Assembly (NCBI GenBank): GCA_021613535.1
Contig: CP075495.1
Coordinates: forward strand, 1,302,001-1,366,000
Origin: Adineta vaga
Taxonomy: Eukaryota > Rotifera
Direction of reading: 5' to 3'
DNA length: 64,000 nt
Position 1 is the first letter of the stretch, and each line of letters opens with the position of its first letter. A program made the position numbers and the translations under genes. Shown one piece after another: positions 23,136-35,429 of the stretch. Below the pieces are notes generated by a model, which saw nothing but the letters and a program-made list of their open reading frames with translations, was not told the DNA's origin and did not search any database.

Positions 23136-26100
23136 ATATGCCAGTGTATAGCTCTTTTTAAAATGGTAATAGACACTGATGAATGGGCTGGTGTTCGTGG
23201 GCTGTGGTTGCCATTGGCATCATTTACGAATTCTGAGTATAGAATTCAGTAAGAAATTGATAAAAAAAACTGCACTCCAGGCAATTAACAGAATAGGTGC
23301 GATACTTATGTGATCTTTCTTTAAACATCTTTGCGTAGTCGACTATAATACATCAGATTATCTGATAGAATTTTTACAAGAAATATATGTATAAAATCCA
23401 GATGAATGTTTGCAGTTGTTTTGATGGATCTAGCTGTGCGTCAAAAATGGAAATAACATTTCAAAACATGGAAAAAACTATTCTAGTCAAATATTCTCTG
23501 ATTCTAGCTACTCATGAAATAGTACCTGGCCTTTCTATTTTCTTTCCGAGAATCATAGTAATACAAAGCATGTGCCTTTTCAAAAGGAGAACAAAAGGAA
23601 TTCACTTATTCGTTTGAGAAATGAATCAAAAGCAGACGAAACAATAAAGACGTCTATGCTAACGGCTAGCCGTAAGTGACCGACCGGAGGGAGGCCGACG
23701 AACGACTAGACGTTGATTTAGAGAGTAACACTTCAGAATATCGATTTGTATTACTTTCACGTGATTTGGACGTTTGTTGGGAGGCGCTTAATTGATGATC
23801 TACGAGAACGAATTCGACAATTTTTTTTTCTCCTGAAAATGACGCCTTCATGCGAAGTTCTTTAGTCTTCGGTTACGAAATAATCTGACATGATGAGCGA
23901 ATCTTTCACCTTACACTCGTACAATTGAAAGGAAATTAGAAAAAAGACCATGCGCATTAGCGATTAGACGTTTGTTTAAGAGCTTTATAGGAAGGAAAAT
24001 AAGCACGGGTGATGCAGTTTTGAGAAATATCAAGCAATCAATTCCATGAATGTTTACAAACAGTATTTGTCTTTTCTTTTCTCTTTCTATGAATGATTTG
24101 ATGATATTTTGAAAGAATGAAAAGATGAAAACACTTTTAAAAGGCTTTTATGTATAAAGTTTGGTTGGATCCTGATTCGGTCAGGTCCAGATTCCGCTTT
24201 ATGGCTTTGCTGAGGACTCTTATCATTCTTTCAGAAAAGGGTCAGCGAATCCAGAGGATGAGCGTTACTTGTTAAGATAATGGTTCTTTATCGTCGAATG
24301 CTTTGGTAAATGAAAACGAAATGAATTTTTTATTTTACTTTGATAATTTAGACAGAAGGTGATGTTTTCAAAATATATTTATATGGTGTTTATGAGAAAA
24401 AGAAGATGAAACTGATTGAGAAAGTGAAAAACTTAGTTGAAGTATAATTATCGTTTTAATTCTTCTAAAGTGAATTTGACTCTTTGATTTTAGACTCATT
24501 CTTTGGTGCATTCTCTACCTTCGTTTTCCAGGACGATGATTCCTGAAGCAGTATTCCATGATTTTCCGACTGAAACATTCAGAAAACGCACCGGTTTCGG
24601 TCGGAACCTGTAGGAAATAGACACAGGAATCCGGTGGTTGTATCCGACTGAAACCAGATAGAACCTGCCACCTTGAAAGCTCCGGAACCGACCGTTTCCA
24701 CACCAGATTGTACGACCTGGGAATTATGGCGCACACGACTAGTAAAGTCGATGCTTATTTGCTGGAAACAAAAATCAAGGAAACTGGTGGTGCCGCGTGC
24801 ATACATTAAATGTTTGTTTCTGTCAAACATTTCTGTCGATTGTTTGGTATTTTAGTGAGGTTTATTTTTTAATAAAGAACAGAAAACAAAGATAAGAAAA
24901 GAAAACTTATTTATCTATTTTTTGAAACAATTCGAGTTGATTAAAACTAAAATAATTTTTGAAAATCTGTTGTTCATTAGATCAATCAAAATAAATATAA
25001 GTAACCACGCTCATTTTCGAGGGCTGCACAAATACGAGTACAAATTGTATTCTGAATTTTCCCATAGACAGTATCTATAAGATAAGACTGTATTCGATAC
25101 CTTTGCGTACTGTCATATACTCCACTATATGGATCAGAAAAATGTAGAAAATATGAGGAAACCTAAACATCCTTAGTGTCTTAGAGTTTGATATAGAGGA
25201 AGCTTGGTAGAATAAGGATATGTACATCCTTCATTCATAGCTGACACGAACAAGACAAAAAATAAGGATATTTTCTGCTATTTGGTTATGTGATGTATAT
25301 TCAACTTGAGCAAAATTAGTCAAAGATGATCATGACGATATGTTTGTGTTGTCCATCACTATAATGATTAAAATTATATTTAATTACGCTCTGGAATGAA
25401 CTAAGTGAATTAAAGAAAAAACTAACGTATGCGATCTTTTTTATCCGAAATTAGAACATAGTACATGCGAACCGATTCTACGTTTTTCAGACTCATATAG
25501 GAGAATACATGATAGTACAAAGTTATCGAATACAGTGTTATCTGATAGACACTATCTACAAGAAAAATCAGGGTACAATTTGTATGTGTGCCTTTTTAAC
25601 ACAAACTATTTTATTTCATATGATCCTCCTTTCAGTCGAGGGAATAAAAAAGCTATTTTTCAAAGAATATTTTAACGTCTCACTGGTAAGTATTGTTATT
25701 CTACCTTCAATACTGTATATTTCATCTTGATGCTTTATTTTTAATAAAATATAACATCTTTCAGTATAACCTAGCTATTTTATCATAAATGTTATTATGT
25801 GTAGAATGTTAAGGAAGAGAAAATGTGACCTAATCAAATCTTTAGTTTGTCGTTACTTCCAACATACAAATCCGAAAATAACTTCTTTGCGCGTGACTTG
25901 CGTGATTGAAACATTTTCAACGATGAAGTAAAACAGATTAAAAATGGTTATCTCGATGATTTTTGTTCTTCCTTATTGAAATAGCACACAAAGAATAATT
26001 CTGTCATCATTATTACTCAATTATCTGAAGAATTAGTCTTTCAAATTTTAATTTAGAATACAAGGTTCAACGAGATATTTCTTTCTTCAAGTAGTTTCTA

Positions 26101-26246
26101 TTCTTATATATTATTATTAAATTATAATGAGTTGACAATTTGTATATTAGTGTAAATAAGAGAAAGCAGTACTCGAGACGTGATTATCTGTTGCTCTGTC
26201 TTTCTATTAATTTATCACGACTTTGCTTTCTATGTCGAAGAAAAAC

Positions 26247-26267
26247 TATATATATATATATATATAT
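26247..26267 (+). repeat. (TA)n microsatellite
   Basis: About ten TA units in noncoding sequence. Confidence 0.9.
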
Positions 26268-27049
26268 CAATTAACATTAACAAATAAGTGAATCAAAGTG
26301 AAAATAATGCGTTCGTCCTAATTTTTTAGCATAGAAATATATTCTTCGTGGTAACAATATTTCAAAAACTATGTCGGCGTATTAAAATGACTTTTATCAT
26401 TATTATCGGATGACTGTCATTCAATATATCATTAGGTAACATTCGTAATAGAATGATTATTCTTCTTATATACATTTTTGATACAGATGACGTTGCATTT
26501 GGTGAAAAATTAATGTATACACAGAATTTAAGTTATTTTATTTCACTTGTATATTTAATTAGAAGAATATGTTTGCCGTGGGTATGTAGCTTGCATTTGA
26601 GGCGTTCAAAAGCTAAAATCTATTCTCTTACTAATATAATATCATTTATTAGAATGTAAGTATACATGAAAATAAAGATTCTTTTATTAAAGAAAGACCT
26701 TACTTGAGACTATCGAGCATACAGAGATACGAATTTAGTTGACATGAAAAGATGATTCAATTTATTTCTATCGCATCAATGTAGTTATACAAAGAGAAAT
26801 CGTGTCGATACTTTTCGTGATCTATCACGGAAGACAACTACATCTAAAAGTATTTTCTATTCATAGTTTGAAACACAATTTGTTTTTTTTCCGTGATAAT
26901 CTTTTATAGGAAGAAAAAGATTTTCCATTGGATATATATCGCGTGATTATGTAGAAAAGAAAGAGACATCGAGGAGAAGCATTATTTGTCAAAAAAAATT
27001 CATTCTTAAATTGTAGACTGTCAAAAAGTACGCCGATTAAAGATTAGAT

Positions 27050-29552
27050 ATGCCAACTCGGACGAAAACTTCAGTTGATTTAGCTACAAATTATTTGAAA
27101 TTTCAAACTAATGACAATTTTCCAAGTAAAATCTCATTGACATATTTATTTCTTATTTCATTGATTGGTCTTATTACTAATATATCAACAATTATTCTTA
27201 TCTCAAAGAATAGTGTTACTAAAAATTTAAAGATTAAATGGGCATTGATTGCACTAGGTATGTAGAAGTCAAGTTTTACTCACTGAAAGATTATTACTTT
27301 TATTTAATTAACATGTTATCTCTATAAAAGAAATATGATGACAATTGTAATAACGAGATTATAATTTGAGTCTATAAGAGTGAAGATCATTGTGTATGTC
27401 TAATTGATATAACAGAATTTATAAAGTAAAATATTCTCATATGAAAGAGTACATGACACGGATAAAACATACATTTATATATTTTTAGCGTTGAGCGATC
27501 TAGTGTTTAATATTGCATTATCTGTTCGTGGAATATCGGATATGATCGAAGGAGAATCAGAACGTGTCTGTATGTTCATTACATTTTTTGGTCATCTAGC
27601 TGAATTATTATCAGCATATTATACAGTTTCATTTACTATTCAACGTTATTGGGCTGTTCGTTATCCATTTGAAGCTGCTGCTAATCGTCGTTCATCACCA
27701 ATTATTCCTCTTTCATTTATATTTCTATTAAGTTCAATATTTTGTTTTTTCTTTCATTATGAAGAAAATCCTTCAGAAAAATGTCGTCCAGTACCAGCTT
27801 TACATTGGTTCATAGCAAATGCTTTATTATCCTTTGTTGTTCCATTTTTTCTTATTTTAATATTTAATATTCTAATTGTTTATTATATACGAAATTATTC
27901 ATCATTACCAATTGGTACAGAATCAATCTCATTAAAACAGACAAAGTTTACAAAAACTTCCAGCTTAGATGATGTCGATTTAGAATCGAACAAAACTAAA
28001 GAATCATCATCGGTAAGTAAACTTCGAAAACAATTGTGTAAGGCTAAAAAGAAGTTTGTAACAGTTAACATTTTGCTAACGGGGATTCATACACATGAGT
28101 TAACAAAAAAATGTAGTTTTTTTCTTTAATTTCCCTCTCCTATTGCGTTCATATCCACTTTTATGACTATTTCTTATTATACAGACAAAAAAAAAACTTA
28201 ATGTACTTTGTTTGCATCGAGTATTCATTAGATTATATTCTTGCAGGATTTTATGGTCTATTTATATATACAGAAAATAAAATATTAAACAAAACGTTTT
28301 AACTGCTTTGCGTGCATCATATTTTTTGAGATATAACATAATTCAGTGAGAGAAAAAATAGCATCATTCTTAGGTGTTAATTCAATGTCGAAGAGAATTA
28401 TTACTTAACGGATATCTCTCTACATTTTTGTATCTATGAAAGCTGTTTTATGAGAAAGAATAGAATTTCCTCGTTAGTGATGTATAGATTTAATCTATTG
28501 AAAACGAATAATGATATTATCAATTCAAGAATCTAATTGAATTTGTATTCTGGATAGAAAAAAGTATTCTAATGAATAGAAATCTACATCCTCTTAGAAA
28601 AAACAATTTTTACTGATTTCACATGTGAATATGATAATTATGTTAGGAAGAGATTAAAAATTATCAAAATCTCAATAGAATTCTGATTAAAAAAGAACAT
28701 CATTCTAGTTCACATCAGAACAATATTTTAATTATTTTTTACTATAGAGTAGAAATGAAAACAAAAGATTTCTACGAGTTTACATTACAAAATAGTAAAC
28801 TAATTTCCTGAATTAATCATTCGAACATAAATGACGATTATAGATAAAGATTTAAACTTTGTTATTCATAAATATAATTTGTAATCAGAGTCATATATAT
28901 GAAGAATTTTGAATTATAATCAATAGTAAACAAAATAAAACTATTTCTATTTCGTGATTTATAGCTCATGTAATTATTTAACTGAAATAGAGCTTTGTTT
29001 TTCATTTAGCCATTAAGTTGTATTAATACTGGAACATCGACCGATCGTCATCGATCACGAATATTTATATTATCGAAAGGACACTTTTCCAAAAAAACTG
29101 ATTATTCGTCTCAAACAAAAGACACTGAACTTACTAGTGGTATCTCATTGAGAATGTCTCAATCAATTCGTATAACACGTATGCTTGTATTTGTTTCTAC
29201 CTGTTTTCTTATACTTAATGCTCCAGCACACTTATGTGCGATTGCTTTGAAAATTTATATTGAAATCAATTCATTTATTCCACCTGGATCGACACTTATC
29301 AATTTAAATCAAGTAAAACATAATCTAATTTTAATCCCTGATACTTCAAATCAAACATATCATGAAAATATTTTATCTGTATTACAACATTCACCAATTG
29401 CTGATGATAAATCAGCATATCAACAACTTTATAAAGCAGTTTTAATTACACAAATGATACAATATGCATCATATTCTATCAACTTTTTTCTTTATTCACT
29501 TAGTGGAATTGCTTTTCGAAGTAATCTTAAACAAGTTATACAAAAACTTTGA
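27050..29552 (+). CDS. rhodopsin-like (class A) GPCR
   Basis: Three exons (27050-27257, 27489-28012, 29010-29552) sum to 424 aa (frame-checked). TM1 is at about residues 27-50 (ISLIGLITNISTIILI) and TM2 begins at exon 2 (ALSDLVFNIALSV). TM3 ends in IQRYWAVRYPF, with QRY for DRY. Exon 2 ends in a long Ser/Thr/Lys-rich third cytoplasmic loop, and TM6-TM7 are in exon 3, with TM7 reading SINFFLYSLSG (NFxxY). The loop between TM6 and TM7 is unusually long, about 70 residues. It resembles invertebrate neuropeptide receptors; ligand unknown. The 1-kb second intron carries a dispersed repeat copy and dwarfs the usual intron size here. It is paralogous in type, not closely, to the GPCR at 3370-4981. 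Confidence 0.85.
28821..28937 (+). repeat. dispersed repeat, copy 2 (intronic)
   Basis: Same element as at 9050-9197, here within the second intron of the GPCR gene; about 30 nt near its left end are absent relative to copy 1. Confidence 0.7.
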
Positions 29553-29908
29553 ATAGTTCAAAGTGTGCACTTGTTCCTCACATCGGTTTGAATTTATATG
29601 AGACTATTATAAAGACTAACGTCGATGGTTAATATACCATTAGATTGACAATAACAGTAGGTGATAGAGTTTTTGAAGGACTGCAAAATCCACAGGTCTC
29701 TGTACTTTTACTTTATTGAAGGAAATAATTAGGGCAAAAGAGAATTTTCAAGGCACATCTTATAGTAAAACAATTAGATCTAAAAGTCAAAATACTGAGA
29801 CCATCATTCTTTATAGCGTGAATACGAATTTCCCTTCAGTTTTTAATGAATTTCTTTTGCAATTTATTTCTGAAGAATAACATATAACGGTTTAAAACAA
29901 AAAACTGC
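29553..29908. other. convergent intergenic spacer
   Basis: 356 bp between the GPCR stop (plus) and the TSR1 stop (minus). Nothing recognised. Confidence 0.4.
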
Positions 29909-32900
29909 TCATTGCATATGTTCTTCATGATGTGCTTTTTCAATCGTTAATGGTTCATATGTCCATTTTGGATAAATACGTTTGTAAAGATTCATAAATA
30001 TAGTATCTTGTGATTTAAGAACTCCATCAAACTGACATTTCATATGACCATGTGTACCTTGAAACAGACAAAGACAATAACAACTCCAATCTCTTCATAT
30101 TAAAATAGATGTTAACTTACCAAGTGATTCTTTGATATGTCCACGTCGACCCCAACGTGTTCGTAATTCAATTGGTTTAAACCAAGTTACATCATCTAGA
30201 ATAGATGAAAATAATGTGAAATAATTCTCAAAGAAAGATTAGTAAACCTGGATTGAAGAACATAAATCGAATAACTGCTGATTTCTTATTAATTTTGAAT
30301 GGATGTCCACTTAAAACGACTCGCTTCAAAACTAAACGATCTGGATTAACAGAAACTAAAGAACCAGTTGCAACTAATTCTTGACGACCTATAATTATCA
30401 AAAACAATTCAACAAATTCATTCAATGAAATATAATTATTAACTAACCATCAGGAAATTCTTTGAAAGCCAATACAGATGCTGGAGGATATGTAATTGGA
30501 CCAAAACATGTTGCAACTAATGTTTGACGTGGTCGAAAGAATCGTTCGAACTATGAAAAGAAAAAACGATTCGTCATTCTTGTTTTTTGGTTATATAAAC
30601 AAACTTTATGTTTATCTCCATTTGAATGTTGAGAATAAATTGGTGCACTAGCAAAACGACGAAAACCAACATGAAAAATGAGACGTTCTTTTGATTTCAA
30701 TATGATTTCACTATCATTTGTACGATTTAAAACAATATTCAATACGGAAAGACATTGTTCATGTGGTAATAAACCCGATACAAAAACATGATGACCAGGT
30801 TCTAAATTTTCATCATATTTTTGCATATAAAAAATGTCTATTCAACAAACAGTCTACTTACCAAATCGTCTGACGGGTACATCTTTAACATATAAAGTAA
30901 CATAACTATGTACCTAAAAGAAAAGAATTAGTCAACAAAGAATAAAACTTTCATTTTTCTATTATTAAAATTTAATGACGAATCTGAAGAGAAATATTTG
31001 ATTAGTAAAACTTTATTACTTGAGCATGATCTTGTTTTTCTTGATTATTTTCTTGTTCAGCTTGAATTTGTTTAATCATTCCACGAAAATTTGGAAATTG
31101 ATAAATTCTTCCATAATCTTCTGGTAAATTTTCTTTTACATCCCATTTTGTTGTTCGAAAACTTTTCAATCCACGATATCTTAACAAAAGATAAAAGGCG
31201 AACATTTCAATTATCTTTCAAAAGAAAAGAAAGAAAATTACTTTTGAAATCGAACACGAGCAGGAATATTCATTGGCGTATCAATTTCATCAGGAAATTG
31301 TTCATCTAATTTTGCTTCTTTTAACTTTTTTAATCTAAAAAACAAGGAATCATGTCCATTAAAATCATTCTAATCGTTTCACTAACGTTTGTTTATCTTC
31401 TTCTAAATCGAATTTTTCATCGTAATTATTTGGATTTATAACAAGTTCATCCATTTCTTCTTCTTCTTCTTCCTCTTCTTCTTGTTGATTCAATTGAATG
31501 GATTCTAATTCATCTGCATTAGCAGTAATCATATCTTGTTCTTCATCGTCATCATCGCCACCTTCTTCATAATCCTACAATTGAAATAAATGTTAGAAAA
31601 AGCTTTTATTAGAACATTAAATTGAGACTTGTTCTTCTTCATCAGACACAATCCATGCTGCTTGATATTCTGATGTACCTTTCGGTACACGTTTTTTCAA
31701 TTGTGTTTGTTCTGCTTGTGCTTTTTCTAATTCTTCTGTAGTTGGCCATGTTTGTTCTTGATAATTATTCATTGGATCGATGTCTGCTTCGAATGCTAAA
31801 GATCGTTGAAGTTCAGGTTGTGAATTAAAGACTCGTTCAACAATTGGTTTAACAATTCCATCGGACTAAAAGAAATTGATTAAAATTGAAAAACAATCGA
31901 AAGAATTTACATCTCGTTGAAATTGATGTTGTTCAATTTTTTCTAATTGAAATGTTCCTAAACCAGGAATATACACGAGTTCATTGGCAGATAAATGTAT
32001 ACCACGAAGATAACCACTTAATTTTAATGTACTTGTCGAAGCCTAATATAAAACGAAATTAGAAGAAATTATGCATCTTATTATTTTACTTTTGAATTTT
32101 CATAGGAAAGATGTTCAGCAAATAGATAAGGTCTTAAACATCGTTTAGTTGGTTTTGTTAATTTTTGTTCTGTTAATTTTCTTAGAAGACGTTGACCATC
32201 TTGTTCACTATCTAATGCAACTAATTTCACATTTGAAAAACGTTTTTCAAGAAACTTTTCTAAATTTCTTGTTGATGATAAACGTGATGTTGCTGATGTT
32301 ACAGACATAGTATCATCATTTGAAGATGATATAACAGAATAAATAATACTTCCAGGTAAACAATGAACATTGATTAAATCAAGTAAATAATCTCCTTCAA
32401 TTGATATTCCACTCGATGATGAGATTACATAGATAATTGTATCGGACAACTAAATCAATGTTAGATTAACAAAAAACAAAGGAAATCTTCAAAAATGTAA
32501 TCAAACCTTAGCAGCATCAAGAATATTTTCCAAATTAGTCGGTGTTGGAGTTAGAAAACAAAATTTCGAACGAAGTTTCGGACATGTATAAACTCGTGCA
32601 CCACATTCTGTTGCTATATCAGTTGATCTATTATCATCAATTGAATGAGTTAATAGTTCAATTATTGAAAATACATTCACATCGGATGATAAAGGTATTA
32701 CAGTCTAGAGAGAAAGATTTCCAAGTATATCTGTTCTTTAGAAATAAATTTTCGATAATTACAATTAATTGTGGAACACCATCAATAGCACCAATTGTTT
32801 GTCTTGTTTCTTTGTTTGCTTGAAGTTTTTGTTTACGAATTTGTATAGCTGTATTAACTCGATTTTGTTTTGGTGTGACATTTAAACGTTTTAAACTTCG

Positions 32901-33100
32901 TGCATGTTTCTTTTCAGCAACACGACCTAAACAAAATATTAGGAAATTAAACAACAATAAAAAAATGAGACGAATGAATAACCTTTAGTGTTTCGTTTAA
33001 TTTCATGATTAGATCGATGACGACCTGTTTTAAATGATTTATTTTGTTGTTTTAGAGCACCTGGACGATGAACGACGTTGCTGTCACCAGTTGGAGCCAT
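29909..33100 (-). CDS. tsr1: pre-rRNA-processing protein TSR1
   Basis: A gene of about twelve or more exons running from the ATG at 33100 to the stop at 29911-29909. The N-terminus [20 protein letters not shown] is the basic TSR1 start. The middle has the degenerate GTPase-like region and the AARP2CN-like segment ([10 protein letters not shown]). An acidic Glu/Asp-rich stretch is encoded around 31440-31570. The C-terminal half contains [51 protein letters not shown] and [15 protein letters not shown]1 is a nucleolar and cytoplasmic assembly factor that binds pre-40S subunits and blocks premature translation-factor joining. Unlike true GTPases the P-loop is missing, as is normal for this family. 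It is divergent from the SLC10A7-like gene. Confidence 0.93.
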
Positions 33101-33711
33101 ATTCTTAGTCTATCTAAAAGACAAATAGTTTACTATGATCAATTATTACGAAAAAAAAATTCACTACTTTACATTATACATTTTTTGTATAGACAAAATT
33201 GATTCGATTTTCATTGGTGCAGAAATAACTATCGAAATCTTCGATTTATTCATATGAAAATTTACTCATCGATCTCAATAGTCAATTCTAAGCTTTAAAA
33301 AGAGATAACTGTGCATAAAACTTCAAAATTTCTTTCAATAATTTATTTTTTCATAGAGGTCGCCACATGACATACACAGATCATCTTAAAAGAGATAAAA
33401 ACATTGAATTGAATATCGTATATGCAGTTTGCTACTTTCCTGCCGGATACTTTGAAAATAACTATTTCGTTATATACAATTTGTTCAGATCGGTTTTTTT
33501 TTGTAACTTTTGTTTCAAAAGAACAAGGATAAGATTTTCACTTATCATATTCTCTATATAAAACATACATTCACGAAAAGCAAATAGATAAGAATTTGTT
33601 CTATTCTCTACGTTACATTATATTAAATAAAATCAAATAGATTCTGGTCTTATACCATTGGATTGTATACGTGTATTTTTGTCAAGTTTTAGATTCGATA
33701 TTGTTCTTGAA
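33101..33711. other. divergent intergenic region
   Basis: 611 bp between the TSR1 start (minus) and the SLC10-like start (plus); it should hold both promoters. No recognised element. Confidence 0.4.
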
Positions 33712-35163
33712 ATGGCATCTGATTTATCACATGAGAACGAATTATTTTCACTCGTTTGGTTAGGAAATTCTTCGGACAAATGTGCTTTAAATATCAATAT
33801 TTCGAATGAATTTCATACAGTGGATGAATTCAAAACTTATATCATTGATAAAGATGAAAACTCGATTATTGTCATTATTTCGGATAATGTATCGTTAGAT
33901 ACAATTTTAATCACAGAATTTCCTCAAATTTGTGCTATTTATAATGATAAATTCGTCTGTTTATATTGTTCAACAGCATTGATTCCATCTGTTCATGCTT
34001 ACATGCAGAAAATTCATATTCATCAAGAAACCAAAGTGAAAACTTCATCATCATCTTGTTTATTACCAATTATTCGAAAGTATTGGTTTCTTATTGGTTT
34101 AATCGTCGCAATATTAATGGCATATCTTGTTCCTAATATAGGTAAAACTGGTGGATATATTCGTTCGGAATGGTCAGTTAAATATGGTTGTGTCATATTT
34201 ATTTTCTTTCTTAGTGGTTTATCATTACGAACTCGACAACTTGTAAAAGAAATTCTTCATATGCGTCTTCATCTTTTTGTTCAAATTTTTAGTCTATTAA
34301 TTATTCCATTTACAATTTATGGTTTAGGTTTATTATTAATACGATTAAATTTTAATAAAATCTTAATTATTGGTTTAATTATTATGGCATCAACATCAAC
34401 AACAATATCGAGTAATGTTGTCATGACAAAAAATGCAATGGGAAATGAATATGCAGCATTAGTCAATGCAGTTGTTGGAAATATTTTCGGTATATTTATA
34501 TCTCCAGCTTTAATATTTTACTTTCTTAATAATCCAATATTTCAAACAATTTCAACACAAAATACAACTGAAAATCAATTTGAATATCAACGTGTTATTC
34601 AAAAATTAGCTTTAACTGTTTTATTACCATTAATTATTGGACAAATTATTCATTTAATATGGACAAAGAAAATAACTTATCTACGTGAAAAATTTTATTT
34701 TGCTGAATTAAATAGTTTAGCTCTATTAACATTAGTTTGGGCTGTATTTTCCACATCTTTCGCAACTGGTACATTTAAATCAATAGAAACAAAAGATCTT
34801 CTCATTTTATTTTTAATCAATGCTGGTATTTATATATTTTTCTCTTTAATTATTATGATTATAGCTAGATTACCTATTCGATATTGGCAATTTTCTGAAC
34901 AAGATACAATAGCAATTATGTTTTGCGGTGCAACAAAAACATTAGCTATGGGTATTCCATTAATCAATGCATTGTATGGAAATCAACGTCAAGATATGAG
35001 TGGAGTTTTATCATTACCATTGATTATTTATCATGTTGAACAATTAATTATTGGTGCTATTGAAGTTATTCTTTTGAAAAATTGGATAAAAAAACGAATA
35101 GCAATAGAAATGAAACTTAGAAATAATGAAAATGAAATAGAAATTATCAATGTAAAAGTCTAA
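33712..35163 (+). CDS. SLC10A7-like bile acid:sodium symporter family protein with an extra N-terminal domain
   Basis: A single exon, 483 aa from the ATG at 33712 (the frame is open upstream but only from a TTG). Residues about 122-450 are a ten-helix transporter. They match SLC10A7 and bacterial YfeH-type SBF-like proteins: FLSGLSLRTRQL, HLFVQIFSLL, NVVMTKNAMGNEYAALVNAVVGN, PLIIGQIIH, IMFCGATKTLAMGIPLINALYG and LPLIIYHVEQLIIG. In animals SLC10A7 affects calcium handling and glycosylation at ER, Golgi or plasma membrane. Residues 1-105 are a soluble alternating alpha/beta segment (FSLVWLG ... FHTVDEFKTYI ... SIIVIISD ... FPQICAIYN ... FVCLYC) that standard SLC10A7 lacks. It resembles a receiver-like domain I recall at the N-termini of many bdelloid proteins. 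Confidence 0.85.
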   Translation: MASDLSHENELFSLVWLGNSSDKCALNINISNEFHTVDEFKTYIIDKDENSIIVIISDNVSLDTILITEFPQICAIYNDKFVCLYCSTALIPSVHAYMQKIHIHQETKVKTSSSSCLLPIIRKYWFLIGLIVAILMAYLVPNIGKTGGYIRSEWSVKYGCVIFIFFLSGLSLRTRQLVKEILHMRLHLFVQIFSLLIIPFTIYGLGLLLIRLNFNKILIIGLIIMASTSTTISSNVVMTKNAMGNEYAALVNAVVGNIFGIFISPALIFYFLNNPIFQTISTQNTTENQFEYQRVIQKLALTVLLPLIIGQIIHLIWTKKITYLREKFYFAELNSLALLTLVWAVFSTSFATGTFKSIETKDLLILFLINAGIYIFFSLIIMIIARLPIRYWQFSEQDTIAIMFCGATKTLAMGIPLINALYGNQRQDMSGVLSLPLIIYHVEQLIIGAIEVILLKNWIKKRIAIEMKLRNNENEIEIINVKV

Positions 35164-35429
35164 AAATGTTTCAATCTCTTAGAATAAAGATTTTATTGTC
35201 TATGAATTCTATAGAGATGAAATATATCCTATTCATTCTTTGATTATTATGATATAAAAGCGATGATTACATGAATAAGACATTGATCATCTTATTGTTG
35301 AGAAAAAGTTAACTAATTTATTTGATGTTCTAAAAAAACAAAAGAGAGAATGTGAAAACAACATAAAGATCAACGATATATATATATATATAGTTCAAGA
35401 AAAATATCCATCACTAATCAAAACGAATA
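35164..35429. other. intergenic spacer with TA run
   Basis: Short same-strand spacer; a (TA)n run lies at 35376-35392. Confidence 0.5.

Larger units (their letters stand above)
19667..27049. other. 7.4-kb gene-poor, repeat-bearing region
   Basis: No gene that I can support. Contents in order: telomere-like inverted tracts (20258-20309), a foldback structure (21651-21870), a hairpin (22221-22246), a degenerate repeat array (22465-23135), GC-richer islands (about 23640-23760, 24160-24260 and 24530-24820) with several overlapping open frames on both strands but no motif, and a TA run at 26247-26267. A 106-codon minus-strand frame at 20797-21117 has slightly protein-like composition but no recognisable domain. 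Confidence 0.5.

Noticed and set aside
24515-24855. Overlapping open frames on both strands
   Set aside because: Three mutually overlapping frames of 60-83 codons in a GC-richer block, no motif; explained by base composition.
33658-33711. Upstream extension of the SLC10A7-like protein by 18 codons
   Set aside because: It begins with TTG; the first in-frame ATG is at 33712.
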